The notes under the pieces: model-generated | Databases searched by the model: none | Told to the model about the DNA's origin: nothing | Seen by the model: only the letters and a program-made list of their open reading frames with translations | Translations under genes and position numbers: made by a program | NCBI RefSeq assembly: GCF_023023025.1 | Contig: NZ_CP095481.1 | Coordinates: 9,251,001 to 9,315,000, forward strand | Reading direction: 5' to 3' | Origin: Amycolatopsis sp. WQ 127309 | Lineage (GTDB): Bacteria; Actinomycetota; Actinomycetes; Mycobacteriales; Pseudonocardiaceae | DNA: 64,000 bases | Shown here: in pieces, positions 28,738 to 38,333 of the stretch | Layout of the letters: every line of letters begins with the position of its first letter | Position numbering within the stretch: position 1 is the first letter of the stretch

Positions 28738-29744
28738 TGTCCGCCTCCGTGAACGAAGCCGAGGCGACCGCCACCCCCGCGGGCGCCCCCGTCGACCTGA
28801 CGGCCGGCCCGGCCGCCGCGGGCGCCGGGCGCGGCAAGCTCGTGCTGCGCCGCTTCCTGCGCAACCGCGCGGCCGTCGCCGCGCTGGCCCTGATCGTGCT
28901 GTTCTACCTGCTGGCGTTCACCTACACCTGGTACTCGCCGTGGGCCTACGACGAGCTGGACCCGACGTCGTACCTGCTGCCGCCGGACGGCTCGCACTGG
29001 TTCGGCACCAACCAGATCGGCGGCGACATGTTCGCGCAGACCATGCGCGGGCTGCAGAAGTCGCTGACCATCGGGCTGCTGGCCGCGCTGTTCTCCACCG
29101 GCGTCGCCTCGGTCGTCGGGGCCGCGGCGGGCTACTTCGGCGGCTGGACCGACCGGATCTCCATGTGGGTCGTCGACCTGCTGCTGATCCTGCCGCCGTT
29201 CCTGATCATCTCGATCCTCTCGCCGGCCTTCCGCGGCAAGACCTGGCTGATCCTGGTCGGGCTGATCGCGTTGTTCCAGTGGATGATCACCGCCCGGATC
29301 GTCCGCGGCATGACGCTGACCCTGCGCGAGCGGGAGTTCGTCAAGGCCGCCCGGTTCATGGGCCAGCCGGCGCGGCGGATCATCGCCAAGCACATCGTGC
29401 CGAACATGGCCTCCCTGCTCATCATCGACGCCACGATCAACGTCGGCGTCGCGATCATCACCGAGACGTCGCTGTCGTTCTTCGGCTTCGGGGTGCAGGC
29501 CCCGGACGTCTCGCTCGGCACGCTGATCGCGGCCGGGTCCGACGCCGTCCGCACGTTCCCGTGGCTGTTCTACATCCCGGCGGGCTTCCTCGTCGTCACC
29601 GTGCTCGCGGTGAACTTCGCCGGGGACGGCCTGCGCGACGCGCTGGACCCGGCGTCGAGCCGGTCGCGGCGCAAGGAGCGCAAGCGCGTCGAGGCCGCCA
29701 CGAAGTCCCCCACCGAGACCGTTTCCGCTGGAGCCGTTTCATGA
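28737..29744 (+). CDS. Peptide ABC transporter permease (DppC/OppC family)
   Basis: 335 residues from ATG 28737, which shares a base with the preceding stop codon. A long alanine-rich cytoplasmic N-terminus (1-40) is followed by six membrane segments. The ATPase-contact loop is [21 protein letters not shown] and the family block [20 protein letters not shown] is intact. It partners the DppB-like protein. Confidence 0.87.
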   Translation: MSASVNEAEATATPAGAPVDLTAGPAAAGAGRGKLVLRRFLRNRAAVAALALIVLFYLLAFTYTWYSPWAYDELDPTSYLLPPDGSHWFGTNQIGGDMFAQTMRGLQKSLTIGLLAALFSTGVASVVGAAAGYFGGWTDRISMWVVDLLLILPPFLIISILSPAFRGKTWLILVGLIALFQWMITARIVRGMTLTLREREFVKAARFMGQPARRIIAKHIVPNMASLLIIDATINVGVAIITETSLSFFGFGVQAPDVSLGTLIAAGSDAVRTFPWLFYIPAGFLVVTVLAVNFAGDGLRDALDPASSRSRRKERKRVEAATKSPTETVSAGAVS

Positions 29745-31876
29745 GCAGCACCGCACTCGCCCTGGGCGCGGAGACCGACAAGCCGACCGGGACCGTGCTG
29801 GAGGTGGCCGGCCTCGACGTGTCGTTCCCGTCCGAGTCGGGCCGGGTGCACGCCGTGCGCGGGCTGTCCTACCAGGTCGCGGCGGGCGAGGTGCTCGGCA
29901 TCGTCGGCGAGTCCGGCTCGGGCAAGTCCGTGTCCTCGCTGGCGGTGATGGGCCTGCTGCCACCGCAGGCGCGGATCTCCGGGTCGATCCGGTTCCAGGG
30001 CAGCGAGATCATCGGCCGCTCCGACACCGAGCTGTCCCGGCTGCGCGGCAAGAAGATCTCGATGGTCTTCCAGGACCCGCTGTCCGCGCTCACCCCGGTC
30101 TACCCGGTCGGCGCGCAGATCGCCGAGGCCCTGCTGGTGCACGGCAAGGGTGTGGTCACCAAGGCGCAGGCGAACGCCCGCGCGGTCGAGCTGCTGGACC
30201 TGGTCGGGATCCCGAACGCCGCGCAGCGCGCGAAGGCGTTCCCCCACGAGTTCTCCGGCGGCATGCGGCAGCGCGCGGTGATCGCCATCGCGATCGCCAA
30301 CGACCCGGACCTGATCATCGCCGACGAGCCGACGACCGCGCTGGACGTCACCGTGCAGGCCCAGGTGCTGGAGGTGCTCAAGACCGCGCAGGAGGTCACC
30401 GGCGCCGGCATCGTGATCATCACCCACGACCTCGGCGTGGTCGCCGGGTTCGCCGACCGGCTGATGGTGATGTACGCCGGGCGCGCGGTCGAGCAGGGCC
30501 CGGTGGAGACGATCTACGCCCGGCCGCGGATGCCCTACACCCTCGGGCTGCTGGGCTCGATCCCCCGGGTGGACGCGCACGAGAAGCAGCCGCTGGTGCC
30601 GATCGAGGGCCAGCCGCCGTCGCTGGTCAGCCTGCCGCCGGGCTGCCCGTTCTCACCGCGCTGCCCGCTGGTGACCGACGCCTGCACCGCGGCGGAACCG
30701 GAGCTGCTCACCATCACCGCCGGGCGCCCGGACGCCGGCGTCGACACCGCACACCGCGCGGCCTGCATCCACACCGACCTCCTCGACCGGCCGGACGCCG
30801 GCGCGGCCGAGGTCTACGGCGCCGAACTGGTCGGCGAACCGCCGCTGGCGGCGCTGCCGCGGGCCGAGCGGACCACCGTGCTCGACGTCCGGGACCTGGT
30901 CAAGCACTACCCGGTGACCAAGGGCCAGATCCTCAAACGGCGGGTCGGCAGCGTGCAGGCCGTCGACGGGATCAGCTTCGACATCGTCGAGGGCGAGACC
31001 CTCGGCCTGGTCGGCGAATCCGGCTGCGGGAAGTCCACCACGCTGATGGAGATCCTCGAGCTGGTGAGCCCGGCCGCGGGCTCGGTCGCCGTGCTCGGCA
31101 AGGACGTCGCGAAACTCGACGCCAAGGCCCGCAAGGCGATCCGGCGGGACCTGCAGGTGGTCTTCCAGGACCCGATGGCCGCGCTGGACCCGCGGCTGCC
31201 GATCGGCGACATCATCGCCGAGCCGATGCGGGTGCACGGCTACGACCGGGCCGCGATCGACCAGCGGATCCCGGAGCTGCTGAGCCTGGTGGGACTGCGG
31301 GCCGAGCACGCCGAGCGCTACCCCGCGGAGTTCTCCGGCGGGCAGCGCCAGCGCATCGGGATCGCCCGGGCGCTCGCCCTGGAGCCGAAGCTGATCGTGC
31401 TGGACGAGCCGGTCTCGGCGCTGGACGTCTCCATCCAGGCGGGCGTGATCAACCTGCTCGACGAGCTGAAGGCGAAACTCGGCCTGTCGTACCTGTTCGT
31501 CGCGCACGACCTGTCGGTGGTGCGCCACATCGCGGACCGGGTGGCGGTGATGTACCTGGGCAAGATCGTCGAGATCGGCGACGTCCGGACCGTCTTCGAG
31601 CAGCCGCAGCACCCGTACACCCAGGCGCTGTTGTCGGCCATCCCGATCCCGGACCCGGTCAAGGAACGCGAGCGGACCCGGATCATCCTCACCGGCGACC
31701 TGCCCAGCCCGGCGGACCCGCCGTCCGGCTGCCGGTTCCGGACCCGCTGCTTCGTGTTCGCCCAATTGTCCGAAGAGGACCGCACGCAGTGCGTCGAGGT
31801 CGAGCCGCCGCGCGAGCCGCGCGCCGCCGACCACGACGTCGCCTGTCACCACGCCCAGACCCGCGAAGTCGTGTAG
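29741..31876 (+). CDS. Fused dipeptide ABC transporter ATPase (DppD-DppF)
   Basis: 711 residues encoding two complete ATPase modules in one chain, usually two separate genes. Module 1 has Walker A GESGSGKS and signature FSGGMRQR with [10 protein letters not shown]; module 2 has [16 protein letters not shown] and LDEPVSALD. Each ends in the oligopeptide-transporter C-terminal domain with cysteines ([26 protein letters not shown]) that can hold an iron-sulfur cluster in some relatives. Start ATG 29741 overlaps the permease stop by 4 nt. It powers the DppBC-like channel. Confidence 0.88.
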   Translation: MSSTALALGAETDKPTGTVLEVAGLDVSFPSESGRVHAVRGLSYQVAAGEVLGIVGESGSGKSVSSLAVMGLLPPQARISGSIRFQGSEIIGRSDTELSRLRGKKISMVFQDPLSALTPVYPVGAQIAEALLVHGKGVVTKAQANARAVELLDLVGIPNAAQRAKAFPHEFSGGMRQRAVIAIAIANDPDLIIADEPTTALDVTVQAQVLEVLKTAQEVTGAGIVIITHDLGVVAGFADRLMVMYAGRAVEQGPVETIYARPRMPYTLGLLGSIPRVDAHEKQPLVPIEGQPPSLVSLPPGCPFSPRCPLVTDACTAAEPELLTITAGRPDAGVDTAHRAACIHTDLLDRPDAGAAEVYGAELVGEPPLAALPRAERTTVLDVRDLVKHYPVTKGQILKRRVGSVQAVDGISFDIVEGETLGLVGESGCGKSTTLMEILELVSPAAGSVAVLGKDVAKLDAKARKAIRRDLQVVFQDPMAALDPRLPIGDIIAEPMRVHGYDRAAIDQRIPELLSLVGLRAEHAERYPAEFSGGQRQRIGIARALALEPKLIVLDEPVSALDVSIQAGVINLLDELKAKLGLSYLFVAHDLSVVRHIADRVAVMYLGKIVEIGDVRTVFEQPQHPYTQALLSAIPIPDPVKERERTRIILTGDLPSPADPPSGCRFRTRCFVFAQLSEEDRTQCVEVEPPREPRAADHDVACHHAQTREVV

Positions 31877-31915
31877 CCACGCATCCGTTGGCACACAGGA
31901 AAAGAGAGGTACCCG

Positions 31916-33610
31916 ATGAACCGACGGAGGATGGCCGCCGTCATCGCCCCGGTGGTGGCGCTGACCCTCGCCCTCACCGCCTGCAGTGGCAACTCTGGTG
32001 GCGGGAACAACGCGCTCCAGGACCAGGGCGCCCAGGGCGTGAAGACGGCCGACATCAACGAGAAGCCGCTCGACCAGGTCAAGGACGGCGGCGACTTCAA
32101 GTGGCCGGTCGACCAGCTGCCGGACAACTGGAACGTCAACCAGGTCGACGGCACGCCGCTCGACGGCCAGAGCATGTTCGGCGCGGTCTTCCCGTACGTC
32201 TTCACGCAGAACGCCGACGCGACGGTCAGTGAGAACCCGAACTACGTCACGTCGGTCAAGCTGGTGAGCAGCGACCCGCAGGTCATCGAGTACAAGCTCA
32301 ACCCGAAGGCCAAGTGGAGCAACGGCCGCGCGTTCTCCTGGGAGGACTTCGCCGCGCAGGCCAAGGTGCTCAACGGCAAGGACCCGGCGTACGAGGTGTC
32401 GCAGACCACCGGCTACCAGGACATCGCGAAGGTCGAGAAGGGCACCGACGACCTCGACGTGAAGGTCACCTTCGCGAAGAAGTTCGCGGAGTGGAAGTCC
32501 CTGTTCATCCCGCTGTACCCGAAGGAGCTCAACGCCGACGCGGAGACCTTCAACAAGTCGTTCGCGACCGAGCCGAAGATCACCGCGGGCGTGTTCAAGG
32601 TGCAGAAGATCGACCAGACCGCGAAGACCGTGGTCCTCGAGCGCGACCCGAACTGGTGGGGCACCCCGGCGAAGCTCGACACGGTCACGTTCAAGAAGGT
32701 CGAGCGCCCGGCGCTGGCGGACGCGTTCGCCAACGGCCAGATCGACTTCTACAACCTCAACAACGACGTCAACGCGTTCAAGCGCGCACAGGGCGACCCG
32801 AACACGGTGATCCGGCAGTCCACCTACCCGGACTACACGCACCTGACCTTCAACGGCGCGAGCTCGTCGATCCTGGCCGACAAGGACCTGCGGCTGGCGA
32901 TCTTCCGGGGCATCGACACGGTCGCCATCTCGAAGGCGATCCTCGGGCAGATGCAGAAGGACACCCAGCCCCTCGGCAACCACATCTTCCTCAAGGGCGC
33001 CAAGGAGTACGTCGACAACTCGGGGCCGTACAAGTTCGACGTCGAGGCCGCGAAGAAGCAGCTCGACCAGCTCGGCTGGCAGGCGGCCGGTGACTTCCGG
33101 GCCAAGGACGGCAAGCAGCTGAAGGTCCGGCTGATCATCCCGACCGGCACGCCGATCAGCCAGCAGACCGGGCAGATCCTGCAGTCGCAGCTCAAGGCCA
33201 TCGGCGTGAACCTGGACATCCAGGCCGTGCCGAGCACCGAGTTCTTCAAGAACTACGTCAACGTCGGCAACTTCGACGTGACGCTGTTCCGCTGGATCTC
33301 GACGGCGTTCCCGATCGCCGGCGGCCAGGGCATCTACTACAACGACCCGAAGAACATCGGCCAGAACTACGGCCACATCGGCGACGACAAGATCAACCAG
33401 CTCTACGACACCGCGGCCCAGGAGCTGGACGAGAGCAAGCGGGCGGCGGACCTGAACGAGGTCGACAAGGAAATCTGGGCGGTCGGCCACCAGCTGCCGA
33501 TCTTCCAGTCGGTCGGCGCGTTCGCGGTCCGCAAGACGGTCGCGAACTACGGTTCGCCCGGCTTCGCGAACACCCCGTACGACTTCGCGAAGATCAGTTT
33601 CGTGAAGTAG
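31916..33610 (+). CDS. Oligopeptide-binding lipoprotein (SBP family 5)
   Basis: 564 residues with a lipoprotein signal (lipobox LTAC near residue 22) preceded by GAGAGG. The mature region is a family-5 solute-binding protein (LRLAIFRGIDTVAISKAILG, YGHIGDDKINQLYDTA). It captures peptides or similar ligands for the upstream permeases and fused ATPase; the 39-nt gap suggests one operon, and a hairpin terminator follows immediately. Confidence 0.87.
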   Translation: MNRRRMAAVIAPVVALTLALTACSGNSGGGNNALQDQGAQGVKTADINEKPLDQVKDGGDFKWPVDQLPDNWNVNQVDGTPLDGQSMFGAVFPYVFTQNADATVSENPNYVTSVKLVSSDPQVIEYKLNPKAKWSNGRAFSWEDFAAQAKVLNGKDPAYEVSQTTGYQDIAKVEKGTDDLDVKVTFAKKFAEWKSLFIPLYPKELNADAETFNKSFATEPKITAGVFKVQKIDQTAKTVVLERDPNWWGTPAKLDTVTFKKVERPALADAFANGQIDFYNLNNDVNAFKRAQGDPNTVIRQSTYPDYTHLTFNGASSSILADKDLRLAIFRGIDTVAISKAILGQMQKDTQPLGNHIFLKGAKEYVDNSGPYKFDVEAAKKQLDQLGWQAAGDFRAKDGKQLKVRLIIPTGTPISQQTGQILQSQLKAIGVNLDIQAVPSTEFFKNYVNVGNFDVTLFRWISTAFPIAGGQGIYYNDPKNIGQNYGHIGDDKINQLYDTAAQELDESKRAADLNEVDKEIWAVGHQLPIFQSVGAFAVRKTVANYGSPGFANTPYDFAKISFVK

Positions 33611-33621
33611 CGGTTCTCTTC

Positions 33622-33655
33622 GCGGGCGGGCGGTGCTCCGGTACCGCCCGCCCGC
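33622..33655 (+). terminator. Hairpin after the peptide transporter operon
   Basis: A perfect 13-bp GC-rich stem (33622-33634 with 33643-33655, 8-nt loop) begins 12 nt after the stop of the binding-protein gene. There is no T-run, as is common for GC-rich actinomycete terminators. Confidence 0.75.
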
Positions 33656-33671
33656 CGTATCCGAGGCAGTG

Positions 33672-34586
33672 GTGAAGACTCTCCTGACGCTCCGGCCGGT
33701 CCGGCACATCCTCCTGACGAGCGCGCTGGCCCTGCTGGCCTGCGCGCTCGTGTTCGCGGTGCAGCTGGCCGGGTACGCCACCGCGGCCGGCGAGCTGCGC
33801 GGGATGACGGCCCGCTCGACCGCGACCGTCGTCCACCTGGACGGCGATTCGGCGGTCATCCGCTTCGCCCTGCCTGGCGGGTCCACCGCGACGGCCGCCG
33901 TCGCGGTGGACGTCCGGCCCGCCCCCGGCAGCACCCTCCCGGTGTTCTACGACCCCGCCGACCCGGGCCGCGCGGCGATCCGCGGCGCGACCCCGCTGGT
34001 GACGACCGACCGGACGACCACGTACGCGACGGCGACCGTCGTCGCCGCGGCAGGCGTGCTCGTGGTGGACGTCCTGGTGCTGCTGACCCGGTTCGGCCGG
34101 GTGGGCAGCGGCACCCGGCGGACCGTGCCGATCCGGCGGGTGAAGGTGCAGCGCGGGCTGCTGACCCGCTCGTGGCTGGAGCTGGAGACGCCCACGCCGT
34201 CCTGGCTCCCGGTGTACTTCTCCCCCGCGCTGATCGGCCTGGCCACCCCGTCCGTCGCCGAACTGACCGGCGACCGCCGGGTACTGGTGCGCGTGGGCGG
34301 CACGACGTTCCACCCCGCGGGCGGCCTGCGCACCACCGAGCCCCGCGGCCGTCGCCTCGACAACCCGGCCGAGCCGGACGCCGAACGAGCGGCGGCGGCC
34401 CGTCGCCCGGTCACCCTGCGCCACCAGCTGCGGACGGACCTGCCGGTGCTGGCCGTCGCCCCGGTGGTCGGCGTGTTCTGGGCCCTGGTCGACGGCACCG
34501 GGGTGGCGGGCTGGCTGGCGGTGACCGTCCTGGTCGCGGCGTTCGGCTTCTGGTGGGCCGCCCTGCGCGGCTCCGACCCGTCCTAG
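33672..34586 (+). CDS. DUF3592-like membrane protein
   Basis: 304 residues. GTG 33672 is preferred (GAGG 5 nt before it); the in-frame ATG at 33633 lies inside the terminator hairpin. Predicted membrane segments near residues 12-32, 118-140 and 255-295. Residues 40-100 match the DUF3592 pattern (TATVVHLDGDSAVIRFALPG, then LPVFYDPADPGRAAI). Function unknown. It ends 4 nt into the convergent pentapeptide gene. Confidence 0.7.
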   Translation: MKTLLTLRPVRHILLTSALALLACALVFAVQLAGYATAAGELRGMTARSTATVVHLDGDSAVIRFALPGGSTATAAVAVDVRPAPGSTLPVFYDPADPGRAAIRGATPLVTTDRTTTYATATVVAAAGVLVVDVLVLLTRFGRVGSGTRRTVPIRRVKVQRGLLTRSWLELETPTPSWLPVYFSPALIGLATPSVAELTGDRRVLVRVGGTTFHPAGGLRTTEPRGRRLDNPAEPDAERAAAARRPVTLRHQLRTDLPVLAVAPVVGVFWALVDGTGVAGWLAVTVLVAAFGFWWAALRGSDPS

Positions 34587-35473
34587 ACCTCGCGCACCTC
34601 GGCCCAGTGCCCGGTCCGCTGCGGCTCCTCCAGGCTCACGCCGTCGGGCCACGTCCGGACCGCGCGGACCTCGGTGCGAGCGCTCGCCCCGGCGAAGTGG
34701 AACGCACCCGCCGTCGCGCCGGTGAAGTCGGCGTGGCTGCTGAAGCGGGTGCCCGGGAACCGCGCCTCCGCCGCGAACCGCGCGTCGCGGAACGTCGCCG
34801 GGCCGGCGAACCCCGTGGCCACGAAGGAAACGCCGGCCGCGAACTCCGCGCCGGTGAAGTCCGTGCGGCCCGAGAACCGGACCTCGTCGAACCGCACCCG
34901 GTCGCCGGCGGTCACGCCCGCGAACGACGTGTTGGCCATGAACGTGGTTCCCGCGAAGTCCGCGCCCGCGCGGAACTCCGTGCCGCGGAACGAGGCGTGG
35001 TAGGTGAAGGCGGACCGCTCGAAGCCGACGGGCCCGGTGCAGACCAGGCCGTCGAACCGCGCGCCGCCCCAGAAGCGCACCTCCCGGAACACCGCGGCGC
35101 GCACCTCGCACCCTCGCAGATCCGTCCCGGCCAGGACCTGGGACTCCGCGCGCAGGTCCAGGCCCGGCCAGAACCCCGGCGTGCCCGGCCGCAGGTGCGA
35201 CGTCAGGAGCTGCCACAGCTCGGCCCAGTGCGAGGTGTCGCGCAGCTGCGAGAACACCTCGTCGACCCAGTCCTGGCGCAGTGCGGGATCCACCTGGGCC
35301 CGCTCCGCGAAGTCACGCAGCGTACCCAGTTCGTCCAGCACCAGCACCGATCCCGGCGGCGCCTCGACGACCTCGGCCCAGCCGCTGTCCCGGCGCGACA
35401 GCACCCAGGCCACGACCACGCCGGCGACGAGCGCGACGGTGACGAGCACCGGCAAGGGGACGATGGTGGACAT
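34583..35473 (-). CDS. Membrane-anchored pentapeptide-repeat protein
   Basis: 296 residues. ATG 35473 is used because a hydrophobic helix (VLVTVALVAGVVVAWVL) follows at once; an extension to 35536 would run into the divergent TetR promoter. Residues 115-265 are built of five-residue repeats of the A(D/N)FxG type (DFAGTTF, TDFTGAEF, HADFTGATAGAFHFAGA), which fold as a right-handed beta-helix. Some relatives mimic DNA and protect gyrase, but the anchor makes that role doubtful. Function unknown. Confidence 0.75.
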   Translation of the reverse strand: MSTIVPLPVLVTVALVAGVVVAWVLSRRDSGWAEVVEAPPGSVLVLDELGTLRDFAERAQVDPALRQDWVDEVFSQLRDTSHWAELWQLLTSHLRPGTPGFWPGLDLRAESQVLAGTDLRGCEVRAAVFREVRFWGGARFDGLVCTGPVGFERSAFTYHASFRGTEFRAGADFAGTTFMANTSFAGVTAGDRVRFDEVRFSGRTDFTGAEFAAGVSFVATGFAGPATFRDARFAAEARFPGTRFSSHADFTGATAGAFHFAGASARTEVRAVRTWPDGVSLEEPQRTGHWAEVREV

Positions 35474-35526
35474 TCCGCCAGTGTGACCGCCGGGCCGCGG
35501 CGGCGACAGCGGATTAAAGTGGACCC

Positions 35527-36144
35527 GTGAGTCCAACCCAGGTGAAGCCCCTGACCGCGAAGGGCGCCGCGACGCGGCAGCGGATCATCGAAGGCGCGGC
35601 GGCCGAGATCCGCGAGCGCGGGGTCGCCGCCACGACCCTCGACGACGTCCGGGCGCGGACGGGCACCAGCAAGAGCCAGCTGTTCCACTACTTCTCCGGC
35701 GGCAAGGACGAGCTGCTGCTGGCCGTGGCCCGGTTCGAAGCGGACCAGGTGCTGTCCGTGCAGCAGCCGCAGCTGGGCCGGCTGACGTCGTGGGCGGCGT
35801 GGCGGCGCTGGCGCGACACGGTCGTCTCGCACTACCGCGGCCGGGGGCAGCACTGCCCGCTCAACGTGCTGATCTCGCAGCTGGGCCGCGCCACGCCGGG
35901 GGCGCAGGCGGTGGTCGGCGAGATGCTGCGCCAGTGGCAGGACGAGATCGCGGCCGGCATCCGTCACCTGCGTGACGCGGGCGAGGTGGCGCCGGACGTC
36001 GACGCGGAACGCACGGCGGCCGCCCTGCTGGCCGGTATCCAGGGCGGCGTGGTGGTGATGCTGTCGACCGGCCGCATCGACCACCTCGAAGCGGCGCTCG
36101 ACGTCGGCATCGAGAACCTGCGCGCGACGAAGGTCCCCAGCTAG
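35527..36144 (+). CDS. TetR-family transcriptional regulator
   Basis: 205 residues from GTG 35527. The helix-turn-helix is clear (ATRQRIIEGAAAEIRERG, TTLDDVRARTGTSKSQLFHY). TAAAGT at 35515-35520, 6 nt before the GTG, suggests a leaderless promoter. The C-terminal part (LRQWQDEIAAGIRHLRDAGE) places it with the YxaF/LmrA-like group. It is divergent from the pentapeptide gene; its target is not obvious from the sequence. Confidence 0.82.
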   Translation: MSPTQVKPLTAKGAATRQRIIEGAAAEIRERGVAATTLDDVRARTGTSKSQLFHYFSGGKDELLLAVARFEADQVLSVQQPQLGRLTSWAAWRRWRDTVVSHYRGRGQHCPLNVLISQLGRATPGAQAVVGEMLRQWQDEIAAGIRHLRDAGEVAPDVDAERTAAALLAGIQGGVVVMLSTGRIDHLEAALDVGIENLRATKVPS

Positions 36145-36149
36145 CCGAA

Positions 36150-36184
36150 AACGGCCCGTCGAGGGAGTCCCCCGATGGGCCGTT
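36150..36184. terminator. Bidirectional hairpin terminator
   Basis: Arms 36150-36166 and 36168-36184 form a 17-bp stem with one wobble and one mismatch, starting AACGGCCC and ending GGGCCGTT. It lies between the convergent TetR and YceI genes. Confidence 0.75.
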
Positions 36185-36202
36185 CACGGCTCAAAGCACA
36201 GG

Positions 36203-36760
36203 TCAGACGTTCTTGATCGCCGAGATCTCGAACTCGAGGGTGACCTTGTCGCTCACCAGCACGCCACCGGTCTCGAGGGCGGCGTTCCAGGTGATGCCGT
36301 AGTCCTTGCGGCTGATCGTGGTGGAGCCCTCGAAGCCGACGCGGTCGTTGCCGAACGGGTCCTTGGCGGAGCCCTCGAACGAGAACGGGATGGTCACCGA
36401 ACGGGTGACGTCCTTGACGGTCAGGTCGCCGGTCACGTCGAACTCGGTCTCACCGGTCTGCTTGATCTCGGTGGTGGTGAAGGTGATGGTCGGGTACTCG
36501 TCCATCGACAGGAAGTCGTTGCTCTTCAGGTGCCCGTCGCGGTCCGCGTTGCGGGTGTCGATGCTGGTCGCCTGGATGATCACCTGGGCGGACGACTTCT
36601 CCGGGGCGTCACCGTCGATCGTGGCGGTGCCGGTGAACTCGTTGAAGCTGCCGCGCACCTTGGTCACCATGGCGTGCCGGGCGTTGAACCCGATCCGCGA
36701 GTGGGCGGCGTCCAGGGTGTACTCACCGGTCAGCTGGGGATAGGTGGTCGCGCTGGTCAT
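36203..36760 (-). CDS. YceI-family lipid-binding-like protein
   Basis: 185 residues from ATG 36760 with GAGGAGA upstream. No signal peptide, so cytoplasmic, unlike E. coli YceI. The lipocalin-like YceI fold is evident (YTLDAAHSRIGFNARHAMVT, FTGTATIDGD, DVTRSVTIPF). Family members bind isoprenoids or amphiphilic ligands. It is divergent from a MarR gene across possible operators, so MarR control in response to oxidants or lipophilic compounds is plausible. Confidence 0.87.
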   Translation of the reverse strand: MTSATTYPQLTGEYTLDAAHSRIGFNARHAMVTKVRGSFNEFTGTATIDGDAPEKSSAQVIIQATSIDTRNADRDGHLKSNDFLSMDEYPTITFTTTEIKQTGETEFDVTGDLTVKDVTRSVTIPFSFEGSAKDPFGNDRVGFEGSTTISRKDYGITWNAALETGGVLVSDKVTLEFEISAIKNV

Positions 36761-36796
36761 GCTGTCTTCTCTCCTCGTGGTGGCGCCCCCCAGTGA

Positions 36797-36808
36797 TTGA
36801 GGGCTCAA
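36797..36808. promoter_or_regulatory. Candidate MarR operator
   Basis: TTGAGGGCTCAA is a palindrome with 5-bp arms between the divergent YceI and MarR genes; a second one, TTGCGCAA, is at 36833-36840, upstream of the MarR -10 (TAGACT, 36853-36858). The length and position suit a MarR dimer; binding is inferred. Confidence 0.5.
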
Positions 36809-36865
36809 CGACACTGTACTCATTTTTACTGGTTGCGCAAGCAAGCTTTCGCTAGACTCGCCGGT

Positions 36866-37342
36866 ATGGGTGAACAGTCCGCGCTCGACCACGACGAGGC
36901 CCCGTTCTGGCGGTCCCTGATGCGCATCACGACCGCGCTGCCGCGGGCGCTCGAAGACCAGTTCCTGCCCGAGACCGGCCTCGCGATCACCGACTACGGC
37001 GTGCTGGTCGCGCTGTCCGAGGCACCGCACCGCCTGCTCCGCATCTCCGCGCTGGCCGCGGCCACCGGCCTTTCGCTCAGCCGGATCAGCCGGGTCGTCG
37101 ACGACCTCACCCGCCGCGGCCTGGTCGAGAAGCGCAAGTGCGCGGAGGACGGCCGCGCGTCCAACGCCGTGCTGACCGACGCGGGACTGGCCAGACTGGA
37201 GGCGGCCTACCCGACCCACCTCGCCCGCGCCCGGGCGTCGGTGTTCGACCACCTGAGCGCCGAAGACATCCGGACGGCCGGGCCGGTACTGGCCCGGCTG
37301 GCCGCGGCGCTGGACGTCACTCCCCCGACCGACGACTGCTGA
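36866..37342 (+). CDS. MarR-family transcriptional regulator
   Basis: 158 residues. ATG 36866 is taken because TAGACT ends 7 nt before it, fitting a leaderless promoter; the longer reading from 36797 crosses the promoter. The winged helix (RISALAAATGLSLSRISRVV, then LTRRGLVEKRKCAEDGRASN) is typical. Probably controls itself, the downstream reductase (7-nt gap) and the divergent YceI gene. A single Cys (KRKCAED) lies in the wing, a place where some MarR proteins sense oxidants. Confidence 0.87.
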   Translation: MGEQSALDHDEAPFWRSLMRITTALPRALEDQFLPETGLAITDYGVLVALSEAPHRLLRISALAAATGLSLSRISRVVDDLTRRGLVEKRKCAEDGRASNAVLTDAGLARLEAAYPTHLARARASVFDHLSAEDIRTAGPVLARLAAALDVTPPTDDC

Positions 37343-37349
37343 GGAACCG

Positions 37350-38333
37350 ATGACAGACGGCGAGTTCAAGCGCGACCTCAACTACATCCCCGACCGGATC
37401 ACCGCCGACGGCCGCGACGGCTGGCCGGTCGAGGCCGGCCGCTACCGGCTGGTCGTGGCGCGGGCGTGCCCGTGGGCGAACCGCGCGGTGATCGTGCGGC
37501 GCCTGCTCGGCCTGGAACCCGCGCTGTCCATGGGCATGGCCGGGCCGGTCCACGACGAGCGGAGCTGGAGCTTCGACCTCGACCCGGGCGGGCGCGACCC
37601 GGTGCTCGGCATCGAGCGCCTGCAGGAGGCGTTCTTCAAGCGCGACCCGGAGTACCCGCGCGGCATCACGGTGCCCGCGTTCGTCGACGTCCCGACCGGC
37701 CGGGTCGTCACGAACGACTTCGCGCAGATGACGCTCGACATGTCCACCGAGTGGACGGCGTACCACCGCGACGGCGCGCCCGAGCTGTACCCGGACAAGC
37801 TGCGCGACGAGATCGACGACGTGGCGCAGAAGGTGTTCACCGACGTCAACAACGCGGTGTACCAGTGCGGGTTCGCCGGCTCGCAGGAAGCGTACGAGCA
37901 TTCGTACAACAAGCTGTTCGCCCGGCTGGACTGGCTGTCCGAGCGCCTCGCGGACCAGCGCTACCTGGTCGGCGACACGATCACCGAGGCCGACGTCCGC
38001 CTGTTCACTACGCTGGTCCGCTTCGACGCGGTCTACCACGGCCACTTCAAGTGCAACCGCCAGAAGCTGACCGAGCTGCCGGTGCTGTGGGCCTACACCC
38101 GCGACCTGTTCCAGACGCCGGGCTTCGGCGACACGATCGACTTCGCGCAGACGAAGGAGCACTACTACGTGGTGCACCGCACCATCAACCCGAGCGGCAT
38201 CGTCCCGCTGGGCCCGGACCTGTCGGGCTTCCTGACCCCGCACGGCCGCGAGCAGCTGGGCGGCCACCCCTTCGGGGACGGCACACCGCCGGGACCGCCG
38301 CTGGAGGCGGAGCAGGTGCCTAGCCTGGTGTGA
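37350..38333 (+). CDS. Glutathionyl-hydroquinone reductase-like GST (ECM4/YqjG family)
   Basis: 327 residues with GAGGAA before ATG 37350. The thioredoxin-like part keeps the catalytic motif ACPWANRAVIVRRLLGL (Cys near residue 38), and the C-terminal helical domain has ADVRLFTTLVRFDAVYHGHF as in the Xi-class GSTs that reduce S-conjugated hydroquinones. Actinomycetes use mycothiol rather than glutathione, so a mycothiolyl-hydroquinone reductase role is likely (inference). Cotranscribed with the MarR regulator, consistent with quinone detoxification. Confidence 0.85.
   Translation: MTDGEFKRDLNYIPDRITADGRDGWPVEAGRYRLVVARACPWANRAVIVRRLLGLEPALSMGMAGPVHDERSWSFDLDPGGRDPVLGIERLQEAFFKRDPEYPRGITVPAFVDVPTGRVVTNDFAQMTLDMSTEWTAYHRDGAPELYPDKLRDEIDDVAQKVFTDVNNAVYQCGFAGSQEAYEHSYNKLFARLDWLSERLADQRYLVGDTITEADVRLFTTLVRFDAVYHGHFKCNRQKLTELPVLWAYTRDLFQTPGFGDTIDFAQTKEHYYVVHRTINPSGIVPLGPDLSGFLTPHGREQLGGHPFGDGTPPGPPLEAEQVPSLV

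Noticed and set aside
34583..35473. Qnr-like gyrase protection by the pentapeptide protein
   Set aside because: The N-terminal membrane anchor and the moderate repeat regularity do not fit soluble Qnr/MfpA proteins.
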